From positions 3,348,001 through 3,412,000 of the forward strand of contig JAHRBC010000005.1 in the NCBI GenBank assembly GCA_022702545.1: DNA of 64,000 nt. The letters run 5' to 3'. The notes beneath the pieces were generated by a model. That model made no database searches and was not told the DNA's origin. It was given only the letters and a program-made list of their open reading frames with translations. Both the position numbers and the translations under genes were made by a program. The stretch is from Phycomyces nitens (lineage: Eukaryota > Mucoromycota > Mucoromycetes > Mucorales > Phycomycetaceae). Of the stretch, positions 36,773 to 48,985 are shown piece by piece (within the stretch, counting starts at the first letter, position 1; the number at the start of each line of letters is the position of its first letter).

Positions 36773-37089
36773 TAGGTGAATAGTTTGCAGAAAATAGTCA
36801 AAAAGTTTGCATCTTGATCTATTAAAAAATAGATTTTTTTATTGATATTGAAAAAATAATTCATGTAATGTTTGACTAAAAAGAAATAAGATAACACTTT
36901 CAGTTATAGTTCTGTACACTCTTGAGTTTAACAAGCCTACACATCCAAAAGCAGAGCTTTATATCCACCGAATTACTTCATTATCTTATATGTGTTGTTT
37001 TTTATATGTGCAAGATAACATTTCAATTTAATTCTAGAATTTGTTTTTTATTTCACTCAGAATTTTACATACTATCACATATGGGAATT
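36773..37089. other. Unassigned junction, possible second Tc1-like end
   Basis: No gene. It opens with TATAGGTGAATAGTTTGC and a GTTTGCATCTTGATCTATTAAAAAATA stretch (here in two parts) that resembles the inner left end of the neighbouring Tc1 element. The rest is AT-rich and unexplained. It may be a decayed terminus of another Tc1-like copy. Confidence 0.3.
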
Positions 37090-38188
37090 GGGGGTATTTT
37101 TGCAGTGTTCAGTGCTACTAAGACTGCTTTGTCCACCTTTTATTCCTTCAATCGTTGTAGTACTCTGGGAACCAGTTTCTATGGGGGGTAGAGGTAGAGT
37201 CCTACTTTTGGCCATAGTTGTTGAAAGGTATCTTGGGCCTCAGCTTCTGGATCTAGAAGCAAACTTCAAAATCTTGGTAGCTTTTGGTTGTGTCTTGCAG
37301 CAAAGGCGTCTATGTCCAATTTGCACTTCATAGTCTTCTGGATCTGCTTGAACCATGTCTTGGGCAGACTCCACTCGTAAATTGGTGTCTTTTGTCAACT
37401 CAGTTGATTGGCTATCACATTCTTTACCCCGGCTATATGTCAATATTGTACTGTCAGATTGTGCAAGTTGCAAATGGTGTGTACCTCCAATGCTAGGTCT
37501 TGTAACAATGGGGATGCTGTTTCTCCGGACTTGTGGGCATACTTTAGTGCTATGGTGTTGTCTGTATATATCATTATGCTGGAGTTTTTGAATCTTTGTG
37601 CATGGAGCTGTAGAGCAATTAGTATTATCTTCAATTCCCTGACATTGATTGAATCTTCTTTTTCTTCTTCTGTCTAATACCCAGCTGTTTGGATCTTCTG
37701 GGAAGAGACTCCCCAACCCAAGTCGGATGTGTCAACATGTATTGTGATTGTTGGTGGTGGTGGTATTGGCTTTCTTATTAGAAGTCTGTTTACGGTATCT
37801 CCTTTTTCCATCCACCATGTCAGTTCCTTTTTGGTGTCTTGCAATAATAGACAGTATGCTTCCCATCTTGACAACTTTGCTTGAAGTGATTTGGAGAGGT
37901 CTCTCTGCAAGTACCTGACGTGTAGTAGTGATTCTCCTATTGCTGGAATCATTGCCATCATTTTCCCTATCAAGCTGGCAATCTATTGGCATGATCTCAC
38001 TTGTGTGAAGGCTTGTTTGATTTAGGTGTTCAAGTTGGACATCTTCTTGCTCGGTACTTTTATTTCCATGCTCTTGATATTGAATTGAAAGCCTAGGAAA
38101 TCCTGATTGTATGAAGATATTAATACACTCTTCTGCCAGTTGATCAGATAGCCCAGAGAAGTTAGGTGCCTTATCACCTGAGATGATT
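37090..38188 (-). pseudogene. DIRS-type retroelement, RT end and RNase H
   Basis: Minus-strand frame continuing the reverse transcriptase cut by CACTA-4: IRHLTSLGYLINWQKS, then the connection, then RNase H with VDTSDLGWG, INVRELKIIL and MIYTDNTIAL as the acidic triad, then a YPP..LVPRVLQRLKE tail. Four in-frame stops, near 38022, 37980, 37671 and 37437, mark it as old. The tyrosine recombinase expected downstream in DIRS elements is absent. DIRS assignment rests on the RT/RNase H signature and is reliable; the left boundary is approximate. Confidence 0.8.
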
Positions 38189-38709
38189 CACTGCAAAAAA
38201 TAAAGAAATTCCAATAACGTAAAAGTGGCAATGCTGTACTATAAAGCGATGTTTTAACATAGGGTGGTTTTTTTTCCGACTATGAGACAAGCTACCTTGT
38301 CAGCTATCTCGTTGACGTGCTATCTAGTAGTGGATTTTTGAAATAATGTGCCGCAGGTGAGGGCTGTTAGCACTTTCGGTGTACTGATCTGATCTGGAAA
38401 AACAAAAAGAAATATTTAAAAGTACGGTTCTATTTTGGTGCCGTATTTATGGACCTGGAAATATTGGGAGAATCATATATTCATGAAAATACATGGTCGT
38501 GTATTTATCGAAAATATTGAGCATACTCTTCATGAAAGCCAATTAAATGAATGGATTGAAAGCTTCTTTATCCTTCTTCACCAGTAATATATCACCCATT
38601 ATTTGATTTCCCGTTTATAATTGATTGGTAATGTTTTACGTTTTTATTTTTATTAGAAAGAATAGAATGTTTCTAGGTTCAGGGTCTACTATTACGCCTA
38701 TTCCTATGC

Positions 38710-39443
38710 CTAGCCGTTTCTACCCGGTTGCTTGCTGCTATTTGGATGGAATATTTTTCTACATAAAAAATACCTGCAAAAATATGAATATCCAACGATT
38801 TTTTGGGCTGCGGGAGTGTTCTGTAAAAGATAAAGAAGTGTTATTGATATGGGATACAAAGAGGAAATTTTTGTGTGACAAAAGATACTTACATTGCAAG
38901 AGATGGGCAAGAGTGGGCAAAGGGGACTTGAATTGTAAGGCTGGATGGGCTGTGTGGCGGGTTTTACTATAAAAAAGGGAATAAAAATTAATATGGGTGA
39001 ACAGAGTGATGATATATTTAATTTACATACCAGGAGCCAAATGGGTTATCAAAGTAGGGGGCATGGTGTGCAAAGAAAGACCAAAGGAGCCTATAAAACA
39101 CATAATAATAATTATTAATAAATAGTCTGAATAATATTTTGAATAAGCAAAAAGAGATTTATAAAGAATATTACCTTTATGATTACAATCGCGAATGATG
39201 GAGGAGGCCGATGGCGTGAATAGACAGGGCAGTCTACAATGGAATAGAGTCAGAGAGGGAACAAGTATGATTGAAAGAAATTTTTTACCTGGTGCCGATG
39301 GCATCCTTATATAAGTTGTTTGGCTAATCTGAGAGAGAAGTGAAAATAATTTTTATCAAGATGATGGTACCAGTGAATGCGGCCAGTGAGTATTTGTCTA
39401 GATGGCCATTGTGGAAAGGATGAGTTGCAATGGGAGCGCACAT
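38710..39443 (-). pseudogene. Micro-exon gene of CACTA-4, one nonsense codon
   Basis: Same exon order and splice signals as the open gene in CACTA-7: ATG in MCAPIATHP, then the exons ending TFxTP-type (LFTPSASSII), HTMPPTLITH, KPATQPIQPY and NTPAAQKIVG...PGRNG stop. The second exon reads GAT-TAG-CCA where CACTA-7 has GAT-TGG-CCA, a single G-to-A change at 39324-39326 that makes a stop. Everything downstream stays open, so inactivation looks recent. No known domain recognised. Confidence 0.55.
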
Positions 39444-39698
39444 CTATGAAAAAGAGGTTAATTTGTGTGTATAAAGAGGTATAAAAAATGTCTTACCAGA
39501 GAAAGGCGCCGATATCAAAAAGCAAGCAAAAGGAAAAATAAAGGGAACCAAAGAAAAAGGAGAGAATCTGAAAATTTTTTCACCTTTGAAACATGCTGCG
39601 GAAGGTGTGATGGATTGAGCCCAAAAACAATATCAAGGCCGATTTGCATCTCAGTGCTTCAAGACAATAGAGGAACATCTTTATAGTCATTCAAAATG

Positions 39699-39710
39699 CC
39701 TATATATAAC
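39699..39710 (+). promoter_or_regulatory. TATA-like box between accessory and micro-exon genes of CACTA-4
   Basis: CTATATATAACGG lies ~175 bp upstream of the accessory ATG and is conserved at the same distance in CACTA-7. A CA-dinucleotide run follows near 39752-39770. The intergenic space would serve both divergent genes. The promoter role is inferred from position and conservation only. Confidence 0.35.
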
Positions 39711-39881
39711 GGCCTTTTTGATAGTATTCAACCTCTCTTACTTTTACAACAACCCACACACACACACACTTACTCACCCACCCACTCAAACAGTTTTTGT
39801 ACGTATATTATATTTATTTTTATTTCAATTGAACAAAAACTAATAATTATAATCGAAATATACTTTACCATATTCTAGAAA

Positions 39882-41064
39882 ATGGTTAACCAAAGAAGAA
39901 CAATTGCTCCTCGTCCTGCTACTGCTGACATGGATCTGATATTGGAAAAGCTTGTTGCCATGGAGAACAAGATGACCATTATGGAAGGCGAGATGGTGAC
40001 ATCAAACGCCAGACTTGTAACGATGGATTCCAGACTTGGTGTCATTATTGTAGGAAACCGTGAGACTATCACTGCCATTGATAATTTCGTTGAGGCTGCT
40101 CCTGCTGCTCCTGCTGCTCCTGCTGCTCCTGTTGCCTCCACCAGTGCAACTAGCAATGTTGTTGTGACGGATCCCATTGCTTTGTCAAACCCCAGCAAGA
40201 GAGTTTCCACAGAGGTTTATGTAAGTATTATACTAAAGAGCAAAGACTATACTATCAGTTTGTTAACTTTTATATATTATTAGGCTGCGATCCGCAAATT
40301 CATGTGGAATCCAAAGTTTCGGTCAACTGTCCCAGCAGAAGTAGAGGCCAACAACGATAAGCCCAGGTGGAACACCGATGTTCACTTCAACGTGACTCCC
40401 AACAAGGAGTTGGTTGATCGAATGCTCGTCTACCTGGGGCGCAAGTTTGCTGGCGACGGAATGAGGCAAAAGGATCTTCGTGAGAGGCTCCACAAGAATT
40501 TCATTAGTAGATGCCGAAAAGTGAGAGAGTCTCCTGCTGTGAGGGCTGCGTTGAACAGACGTTCACGAAGATCTGGTCGTGCAAACGAAGTAAGTTGTTT
40601 GCAATATATTAAAAATCTATTAAACACATATTAATAATAATATTTGTAGAACTATGCTCGTCGTTTGGCAGCATATGACAATAACAGGGCTGAGATCAAC
40701 CAGGAGATGGGTTGGAACTGCATAGGTGCACTCCAAAAGGGAGCAATGTCCGAGGGAGAATCAGATGACGAAGTCTCTGAAGCAGGAAGAAGACGTGTGG
40801 TTCGCACAATTCGCCCAAGTTGGAGAAGCAATGAAGTGAGTTGTTGAGCTGATTATAAATAGTATATTGAATGACTGTAGATTACTGATGCGCAATTGAT
40901 AGTTTAACCGATTCATCCAAGTCGTTGACAGATTCGTTGATCTCCAACTTGGAGCAAATGCTCATCAAATGTTGTCAAGGGTTTATGCCAGAACTGTGGA
41001 CGTGGCAGTCCCGACTAATTTTAATCCCAGTCTTCCTCAGTGGGCTCTTAGACATGGGCTTTAA
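39882..41064 (+). CDS. CACTA accessory gene of CACTA-4, intact, 330 aa
   Basis: Reference copy of the unrecognised partner protein. Exons 39882-40220, 40284-40589, 40650-40835 and 40903-41064 (339, 306, 186 and 162 nt), all phase 0 with GTAAGT/GTGAGT donors. Exon 1: basic start MVNQRRTIAPRP, then a heptad-like region (LILEKLVAMENKMTIMEGEM) suggesting a coiled coil, then a Pro-Ala repeat (APAAPAAPAAP). Exon 2: the most conserved block, RWNTDVHFN...ELVDRMLVYL. Exon 3: acidic AMSEGESDDE followed by basic RRVVRTIRPSW. Exon 4: FNRFIQVVD...LPQWALRHG. It converges on the transposase 125 bp away. A DNA-binding or transposition-cofactor role like EnSpm TNPA is inferred from position, not from sequence. 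Confidence 0.75.
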
Positions 41065-41189
41065 TAAAATATTTTTTTTATCTATCCATCTATTTTTTTG
41101 ACACGCATTACGTTTTGACAACATTTATAAAGGCAATGCTATTTCTGTTTGTTTTTTTTTATGAAAGAGAAAAGATATTTATTTATTTA

Positions 41190-44100
41190 TTATATGCAAA
41201 GCTTTTTGGGCAAAGGGATGACCAGCATCCTCTTCACGCCATTTCGGCTTGTGTGCGTGGCAGTCGCAACTTCTAAAAGAAGGCGATGCACTGGCAAGAT
41301 GCACTCATGACTGGGGGAGAAAAGCCGGGCAAACATATATCAACACCTTCATCCTCACGCGAACGATCATAGGACACACCATACCATCTCACAAAGGCGA
41401 AAACATGCTGACTTTGATATGATTGGCGATTTGGACGAACAGAGGCAGAGAGAGGCGGCGTAAAGTTGTGGACAAACATATACTGTATTTGTCCAGTATA
41501 TGCAGTCTGGTTCTCACCCGTACTAGTGCCAAACAAAGCTTGAATATATGATCCACCCTTGCCAGAGCCATTGTGACCATGATAGATCTGCCCAAGAAGA
41601 TTGATTGACTTTATCTTTGTTATCTGATTGTCGACAAACAGCAAAGAAGAAGTGGCGTATTGATAGCTCTCCAGCTCAGAAATGTCATAAGTATCCTTAT
41701 AATACTCCAACAAATGAGGATAGTCGCCATCACTCATTGCTGTTGCTGGCCTAGCTTGGAGAGGAAACGCAGAGGGTGGAAGAGGCTCATTACTCTTGAT
41801 CGGGAATTCGGAATCTTGGGATGCATCCACAAAATTTTGAATTCGGAATGGGCGTCGTGTTGGTGCAGGTGCAGGTGCAGGTGGAGACAAGGTGGCAAAG
41901 GACGAAGAAAGTTTGGCTAAGAGAGGAAGGAAAGGAGCAGATACTGATGACTTGAGGATGGCATTCGTATAGTCCTCCTTGTACGAATTCTGGACAAATG
42001 TTTTCATAAATGTTGACTCGAACCCGTCTCTTCTGTTTGTCTCGATGTTCTTCAACAACCCATTGTATCTCTCAAACCCAAAGAGCCAATAGCCGTACAC
42101 TGGTCCAAAATCACGAATGGTCTCGCGAAGATGGAGGTGTAGGTGCATATTGCAGGTGAGGACAGTGTGTGGGTATTGTTGTTCGCAGGCTTGACCAAAT
42201 TTCTCCAGGTGACTATGGGCTTCATCAAGTTCGTCAAAAGTGATGGCTGGCTTTATCAAGAGGCGGCAGGCGTCGACAAAGCTAATCCAATTCTTGAACT
42301 TGGCAGCAGGGAGAACGGTCTTCAACAGAGTAGGGGAGTAAACAAGCACCCAGGATTTCCACTCGTCGGCCTTCATATGGGGAAATCCCTTCCCAATCTT
42401 CGTCTTCAACACTGCGTAATCCGCAGGCAACACCATGGTCTCTGCCACCCTCTGCATCTCACGAAGATTGTTGTCTGTGATCAGACCACTGGCAGTCCAC
42501 GTCTCGACCATCCTCTTCGCCGTTCCCAGGAATAGGTTGTGCATGGGATCAATGATCGTTCCACGTACTAGATCAAAGTATCCAAGGCGATGCAACTGCG
42601 ACCATCGAACACCATTTTCGACCTCCAGCTGATGCCTTTCTGAGGGCGTACTTGCACTCTTCCACTCCTCAGCATGCACCCGGTTTTGAGCACCATTTGC
42701 AAGTCTCCACGCACAGAAATCAAAACCACGAAAATCGACATTGTTTGTCCCTTCCAAGCGAGAGAAACTACGACTGCATTTGTAGCATGCATGGGTACTG
42801 TTATGAGACGTGAATCCACTGGTTTTCCTGGCGGCAGGGATATCACATGCAACCATGAAGAGTGCAGCACGGACAGTTACTCCACTTGGGTTTTCATAAC
42901 TTGGAATGGCCATTCCAACATACAGCTGCTCCAACTCGTCGACCAAGGGCTTGAGGTAGTTGTTAATCTCCTCTGATCTTGGTTCTTTTGGCCCAGGCAT
43001 CAGACCAACAAGAATCACGTTCTCTGCCTTGAACCTATCCTCTCGAGGCAAATTGTTGATTGCGAGGTAAATTGCTCCAGAGGAATGGCTGATACCATCG
43101 AATGGCTGAAACCAATCAATGTTGAGAGTCAACATGAGTGAGCGCGAGTCTTCAACAAAGGGAACGCCGTTCTTGTCCTTCAACCCCTTCCACATCGCAC
43201 CATCATAAACGTCGCACATTGTATCAACGATCTTCAACTCCTGGTTCCATTGTCTGATCTTGCTTTCGAAATCCGGGCGGAGGAAAAGGACTCTCAACGC
43301 CTGCTTGACGGACTGGTAGTTGTATTGACGTTTTGGGACTAAAGCACCAGATGATGATTGCTTCATCAATTGGCAACCACATGGAGAAACGGAACCGAGC
43401 TTGGCGGAACTGCACTGAAGGGGAGCAGACCCAGCTTCCTCATAAACCGTGTGGCAATCCTGGCACACAACGAATCTCTTTACACCCTTGGTCAAGGCAG
43501 TGAAACCCGTCATGCTTTGGAGACCAGAAAGGCTTGAAGGCAATTGGAAGTCCTGTCCGTAAATCGTCAAGAGTTTGTTGATGAACTCAATCAAGACAAC
43601 AGCACCCTTATCGACCACATAACGGGATGCAAACAGAACAACGAAAATGGCAATTGCCCTGTGCACTGGGTTTTCGGGCATACCAGGAGTAGCAAAAGGG
43701 TCTATTATTTAAAAAGGAAAATTATTAACACTCAATTTTTGCTTGCTTTTGTATTGTAGCTATTCTATACTGACCTTCACTGTCAAACTCCTCGACCTCA
43801 ATCTCTTCATCATCGGCTTCATCATCGCTGTCATTGTCAGAGTCATCGGTGATTTCGGCGCCATCGCCATTGGCCTCATTGTCAACTGAATCATCGTCAG
43901 ACATCGGGACGGAATCCAAAAATGGTAGGCCGACCTGACCATCCGTTTCCATGGATTCAGATTGAGAGGTCGGGATTGCTACAAATATAGAATACATTAG
44001 TTTATTGCCCTGTACTGGTTTTCAAATAAATATTTTTTACCCTCAACATCAACGTCCATCACGGCACTTTGTGTGCCTGAGTTCAATTAAAGGCTAATGG

Positions 44101-44294
44101 TTATTATTGCGCAGCAAAGATAAAATTAATATTGAAAATAACATACTGTTTTCAAAATCCAAGACTTCTTCAAATCTTGCTCTTTTGGCATGACGCTGGG
44201 AAGTGCGCTTGGATACAATAGAGAATCCTTGCTGGTTGTTGTTGCATTTGTTGCAGTAACAGGCAGTGTTGTTAAGAGCGGAAATAGAAGACAT
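41190..44294 (-). pseudogene. Tnp2 transposase of CACTA-4, late frameshift
   Basis: Exons 44294-44147, 44076-44041, 43978-43775 and 43701-41190. Finger CYCNKCNNNQQGF...RTSQRH, acidic exon 3, CQDCHTVYEE knuckle, NIDWFQPFDG, CYKCSRSF, DPMHNLFLGTAKRM and FERYNG are all present. The last exon is 2512 nt against 2504 in two intact sisters and does not keep phase. The frame breaks near 41315 beside CCCCC, giving an early stop at 41273 and losing the ILPVHRLLLEVA...VIPLPKK tail, which is still visible in the next frame. Only the last ~45 residues are affected, so partial activity cannot be excluded. Confidence 0.87.
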
Positions 44295-44536
44295 TGTTTA
44301 TATGATTCGATTGTGAGATAAAAAAGGAAACAAGTGCTACATATTTTAATTTGCTGTCATTTTATAGATGAAAAAAAAGCTATTGTTTTTTAATCTTTTG
44401 CCCGAACCAATAGGATGGATTAGAATTACACTTTTTATTTGAAGTAAAAAAAATATCTGAGATGAAAAAAAGCTCTATATTTCCACTACCCTTTTGCCAC
44501 ATTGATACAATGCTAAATTTGGGAGTTTTTCCAGTG

Positions 44537-45834
44537 ATTGTTGTTCCATCTCCAACTTGGTCTTTGCTAGAATGCATATATTGTCCAAGTAGTAGACCAG
44601 TCGGATACCCTTCTTCCAAAGAGGTTCCATTATATATCTCATGAGTTTTGAAAATACTCTTGGGGCCACACTCATCCCAAATGGGAGCGACTTGTATTGG
44701 TATACTGTGCCCTTGTGTTTGAATGTGAGAAAACATTGGGATTCCTTGTGAATTGGTACAACTATGTATGCATCCTTCAAGTCTATCTTTGTCATTAAAT
44801 CTCCTGGCTTGATGATATCTCTCAGGGCAGGCACTCCTTCCATCTTGAAGTGATGACACTGAATGAATTGGTTGATCTGTTTGCAGTCCAGAATTGGGCA
44901 GCATTTGTTGGTTTCTCGGACGATAGAGAACTGGGACAAGTAGTCCTCATTCTGTGTAGGCAATATCTCAATCACATCCAAGTTCCTGAATTTCTCCACT
45001 GCTATATCCACCTCTTTCTGGTCTTCTGGTGGCAATGACAATGGTTTGACTCTCCATGGTATAGGGAACTTTGTCCACTGTATTCTGTACCCTTGCTCTA
45101 CTACCATTATTGGCCATTGTTGATTGATTGTGTTCTTTCATGTTACTATAAATTTGTTCAATTGTCCTCCTGGAGGAATTCCATCTATTGGAATGTTGTA
45201 GTGCTGTTGTGGAACCAAGATTGATTGTGGAACTATAGATGTGTCTGTGTGAGATGCTACTTGTGAATTTATTGGAGAAGCTGGAGGTGATACTAGATGA
45301 GATGTTGTTATTGTTGACTGGCTGGTGGGTTGTTGGCTGGTATGTACTGTTGTGTACTGGGGCCTGGGGGAGTCAATTTTCCTCTCCCAAAAAAAGATTT
45401 TTGTGAGTAGTTAGATTGCCCTTTACCATAGAAGTTGCCTCCATGACCTCTTCCTCTGCCTCATTGTCCTCCATTAGAGTATCCACCATTGGAGTATCCT
45501 CCTCTCTTGTTGCTGACTGCACTTTGGAGAACTGATTCTTCATATCTGGCCTGTTGGATTTTCTCCACCCACTCCTGATCAAAGGCCATATCCTTGTTGT
45601 TGTCTTCTTTATCTTTGAGATATCTTGCTCTTGTTGGGAGTTTGATTGCTCGGATACTAATTTCTTTGGCATCTTCATTGAGTGCCTTTCCACTGACAAA
45701 CACATAGATGGCCAAGCGTCTGACTTTCTCAATGACTTCGTCCAGATTGGCTGTGTTGGTAGCACTGCCCCCTCTGGCTCTGATGTGTCTAAGATCAAGG
45801 AAGATTTCACTTGCTGCTCTTCCAGTGATCCTGA
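44537..45834 (-). pseudogene. DIRS-type retroelement, gag-like end and RT start
   Basis: Minus strand. A Gly/Ser-rich stretch (RGGYSNGGYSNGG, then RGRGHGG) at 45430-45480 follows a charged gag-like segment read with shifts. Then comes reverse transcriptase from about 45107: MEGVPALRDII, the motif A block KIDLKDAYIVVPIH, LPFGMSVAPRVFSKLM, and the catalytic box reading YLDN rather than YLDD. Removing CACTA-4 and one ATT joins EQQ-SSQVIRHLTSLGY in frame with the segment at 38188. The element is further cut at its 5' side by S4. Confidence 0.8.
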
Positions 45835-47995
45835 CACTATGGCGGAAGGACCGGTAGCATAACTACCGTTTTTTATGATTTTAGAGCACTTTATCTCCGC
45901 AGATTGTGGTTGAAAGGTAATGTCATCGATCCCAAATCATAAAAGTTGCATGGAATGTCTTTTCATCAGGCAATGAGGTAGTTGTAGTACCATAGAAAGG
46001 GCTTGTAAGTTTTTAGGCAACCTTGTTTATTGAAATGAGCATTTTATTTGGTGTTAAAGATGTTGCGCATTTTTGAGAAAAATAATTTTTTGCCTGTGTG
46101 AACAAAACAGTAGTTATGCTACCATTTTTTTGAAACCGAATTTTTATTTTTGACATTATTAGCCATTTTATTTTATTTGGTATTGATATTTATAAGTAAA
46201 GAAAAAAGAAAAGGAAAATTTTAATAAAGTGGCACGGATGCCTCTGGTCACACACAGATTTTCATTAAACACATAATATGGTGCAATGACAAAGAACTGA
46301 TTAACACTTGGAGGGTACTGGATGAGCCCAACTTGATGCTGAATGTCATCCACATTGATAACGGCATATTTTGGCTGGGTTGTTTGTCTAGCTGAGCTGT
46401 GTGACCACTGTATTACAATTGGCACAGAAGAGTCATGGGCTGCTGTACCATGCTCTTTCATCACTTCAATGAATTCTAGAAAGTGCGGTGTGCCATCAAC
46501 CTCTTTATGCTCAAAATAAAATTCCACGGTGCCAACAAATCAGCTTTGAATAGTTATATTGCGACGGCTAGATAAAAATATAAAAAATGCGAGTGATCTC
46601 TATTTTGTATTTTGAATAATACCAATACTCACTTTCTGTACAGACAGGTAAACATCACATGATGATTGCCACGTCTGGTCTCGTTTTTTATTCTTCGGTA
46701 CATACATGAAGAATGTACAGTTGAATTTTTCCAAAGACAAGAAGCAACAACAATCGTTGGGTCATCAAGTTCAATACTGTTCATAACACTGTTTCACACA
46801 TAGTACTTTGCCAAAGTATTCTTGACAACAGGGCTGCTGACACCTTCCAAGTCATCATCATTCAAGCTGGCATGTCAGTTGAATGGCTCCCATAGCTGGG
46901 CAGCACTTACACCATCTGGAAGATCTAAGAAACTTGCTTCATTATATGTGGACGGCTGACTTGTACAAAGATAATTCGGAGAGCTGTTTGCTAAACTGAC
47001 AAAGCTATGAACAGCAAAGTGCTCAACAAGCAAACTGGCATTTTTACTGCCCTTCAAGTTTGACGTGATAAGCTTGGAGTATACTCTAATTACTTTTTCC
47101 ATGGGTAGGTAAGAGATTATTTGACTAATAATAGCAATAGCAGCAAAGACACTTCTTGGTCAATGATGACAAAATCAACGTACCTGTCATCAATGATTGT
47201 GGCCAATGAGGCACGGCTAGGACAATAGCACTCCACATTTACAAGTGCAAAAGAATGTGGTGTGCCAAGAATCTTCTTCAAGACACCTTTAAGAGTGCAA
47301 ACCAGACTTGTAAGAGAAAAATAGCAGAGAACAGCCAGGCAAGTTTATTAATTAACAAACATTTGAATATACATTATAATTAATACAATATTTTTATTAT
47401 GTTATAGCAGGAAAGAGCAAGCAGTTCTTTTCTTTCGGAAGATGAGGTATTTCAAACGGATGATGAGGCTGAATTCCCAATCATGACAGATGTATAATAA
47501 GTTAGAGCTTTTTTGTTGCTCATCTATTCTCAATTTAATATTAATATAATATTTCTACTGTTTGATATAGGTTTACACCACTAGGAATGAGCAATGAGCC
47601 TTCATCTAAGAGAAACAGACTAAGTCTTTAATATTCTTTAGGCTGCTCTTATTGGTTCTCTCATATTTTTAGTATATGTTTTAGCGCACTTTTTCTTTTC
47701 CTCTTTTCCTTTAGCCGTTTTATCTTTGCTTTGGTCCTCTCCTTTGAAATAAAATCGAATAACTCTCCATCACATAAGATTGACACCTTAATAAATGCCT
47801 GATTGGCATCTTGTATACCACATCTTCAGCTCTGTTGTTTTTAATCTAGGAATGAAACACATATCTTGCCCTTTTTCAAGCACCAAAAAAAATGAAATTT
47901 TTTTATAGCTGTATTACGCCAAGGTTAGTTTATATTTCTTTTCTTTTCTTTGCTCTACTTTTTTGAAGTAAAACTAAATGACCCTCCCTTATGTA
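45835..47995 (-). mobile_element. S4: second-family CACTA element, inverted and truncated
   Basis: Starts CACTATGGCGGAAGGACC after TGA in the DIRS gag region. This is the gene-side terminus of the family, so the copy lies opposite to S5. It is near-identical to S5 in reverse up to CTCCCTTATGTAA, where CACTA-5 begins. The sequence that should follow is not found in the window. Confidence 0.82.
46240..47311 (-). pseudogene. S-family coding remnant in S4
   Basis: Three pieces in order: GTPHSFALVNVECYCPSRAS (about 47270), the exon starting MEKVIRVYSKLITSNLKG (47102), and VEFYFEHKEVDGTPHFLEF...QFFVIAPYYVF (from about 46530). The order and spacing of a YRRIKNK segment, a G-(I/V)-E-F-Y-F segment and a final FFVIAPYYVF segment parallel the C-terminal region of Tnp2-like proteins (GQIQYLF, FAFVKWY, ILPVHRI). 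Two TGA codons interrupt the middle exon at the same places as in S5. No catalytic core is present. A remnant of a transposase C-terminus is my best reading, with moderate confidence. Confidence 0.5.
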
Positions 47996-48985
47996 ACACT
48001 GGGAAAACGGTCCTGAAGTACAATGATAAGAAGTAACCTTTTAACCTATGCAAAACTGGAGTGATTTTATATCTCAGAAAGTTTTTCATATTCAGGTTAA
48101 AGATAAAGCTTTACTCTATCTTATTGGCTTAGACACAATAGACATATGAATATCAATTTGTAAGATTATAAAGTTGTTGAGAATAAAGTAAATGTAACAC
48201 TTGTTTCCTTATTATCTTAATATTCAAAAGCATACAATATGTCTTCTATTACTCAACTTTGCAACGAGGCCTGTTATTGCACTAAATGCAATGGTAACGC
48301 CCAAGGTTACAGTCTGGTAACAAAGAGAACCTCTCAGCGTCATAATAAGAGAGCAAGAATTGACAAACTTGAAAGAATTGTGATGGGTATGATGATTTTG
48401 GTATTGTTTTTTGGCCCTTGTATAATAACACAGTTTTTTATTAAACACAGAAAGACAAAGAGAAATGGTGGAGATTGATATTGAACGTAAGGAATATTTA
48501 TTTGAAGAGCAGCAAATAGTAACAAGCTATTGTATTCTATATGTAGCTATCACAACCCATCAATCCGGTTCTATGGAAAGACAGAATGATTTTTCCCACT
48601 CACCTGTTGTGGAATCTGAGCTGATGCTGGATGGCGATGATTCAGCTGCCAATGAGGTGAATGGCAATGACAGCAACAATGAAGAGGAGAGCAATGCCAA
48701 AGACAGTGACGGTGACGACGTTGAGGAGATTGAAGTCGAGGATCTTAGCAGTGAAGGCGAGTGTTGAATAAAGAAAAAAGAACCTGAAGAAATTGAGTGT
48801 TAATAATTATCATTTTAAAATAGACCCCTTTTCCTCCCCCAAGATGCCAGAGAATCCAGTGCACAGGTCCATTGCCATATTCATGGTCCTGTTTGCATCC
48901 CGCTACATGGTCAACAAGGGTGCTGTTGTCTTGATCGAGTTTATCAATGAGCTCTTGAAGATCTACGAGCAGGATTTCCAATTGC
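47996..48985 (+). mobile_element. CACTA-5, left part
   Basis: Terminus CACTGGGAAAACGGTCC following TAA in S4. It holds the first three exons and the start of the fourth exon of a Tnp2 gene. It is cut at TGC by S5 and resumes at 52487. Its right terminus is not seen because CACTA-6 enters at 55400. Confidence 0.78.

Larger units (their letters stand above)
38189..44536 (-). mobile_element. CACTA-4, complete, inserted in the DIRS reverse transcriptase
   Basis: 6.35 kb. Left end CACTGCAAAAAATAAAG; right end in reverse complement CACTGGAAAAACTCCC. ATT duplicated at 38186-38188 and 44537-44539. It carries a micro-exon gene (-), an accessory gene (+) and a Tnp2 gene (-). From about 38570 to 39880 it is roughly nine-tenths identical by eye to CACTA-7, although the extreme termini differ more. 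Confidence 0.93.

Noticed and set aside
39752..39783. CA-repeat tract as a regulatory site
   Set aside because: Simple repeat differing in length between CACTA-4 and CACTA-7; no evidence of function.
45461..45715. Gly-rich frame considered as an independent RNA-binding protein
   Set aside because: Sits directly upstream of the DIRS reverse transcriptase on the same strand and fits the end of its gag-like region.
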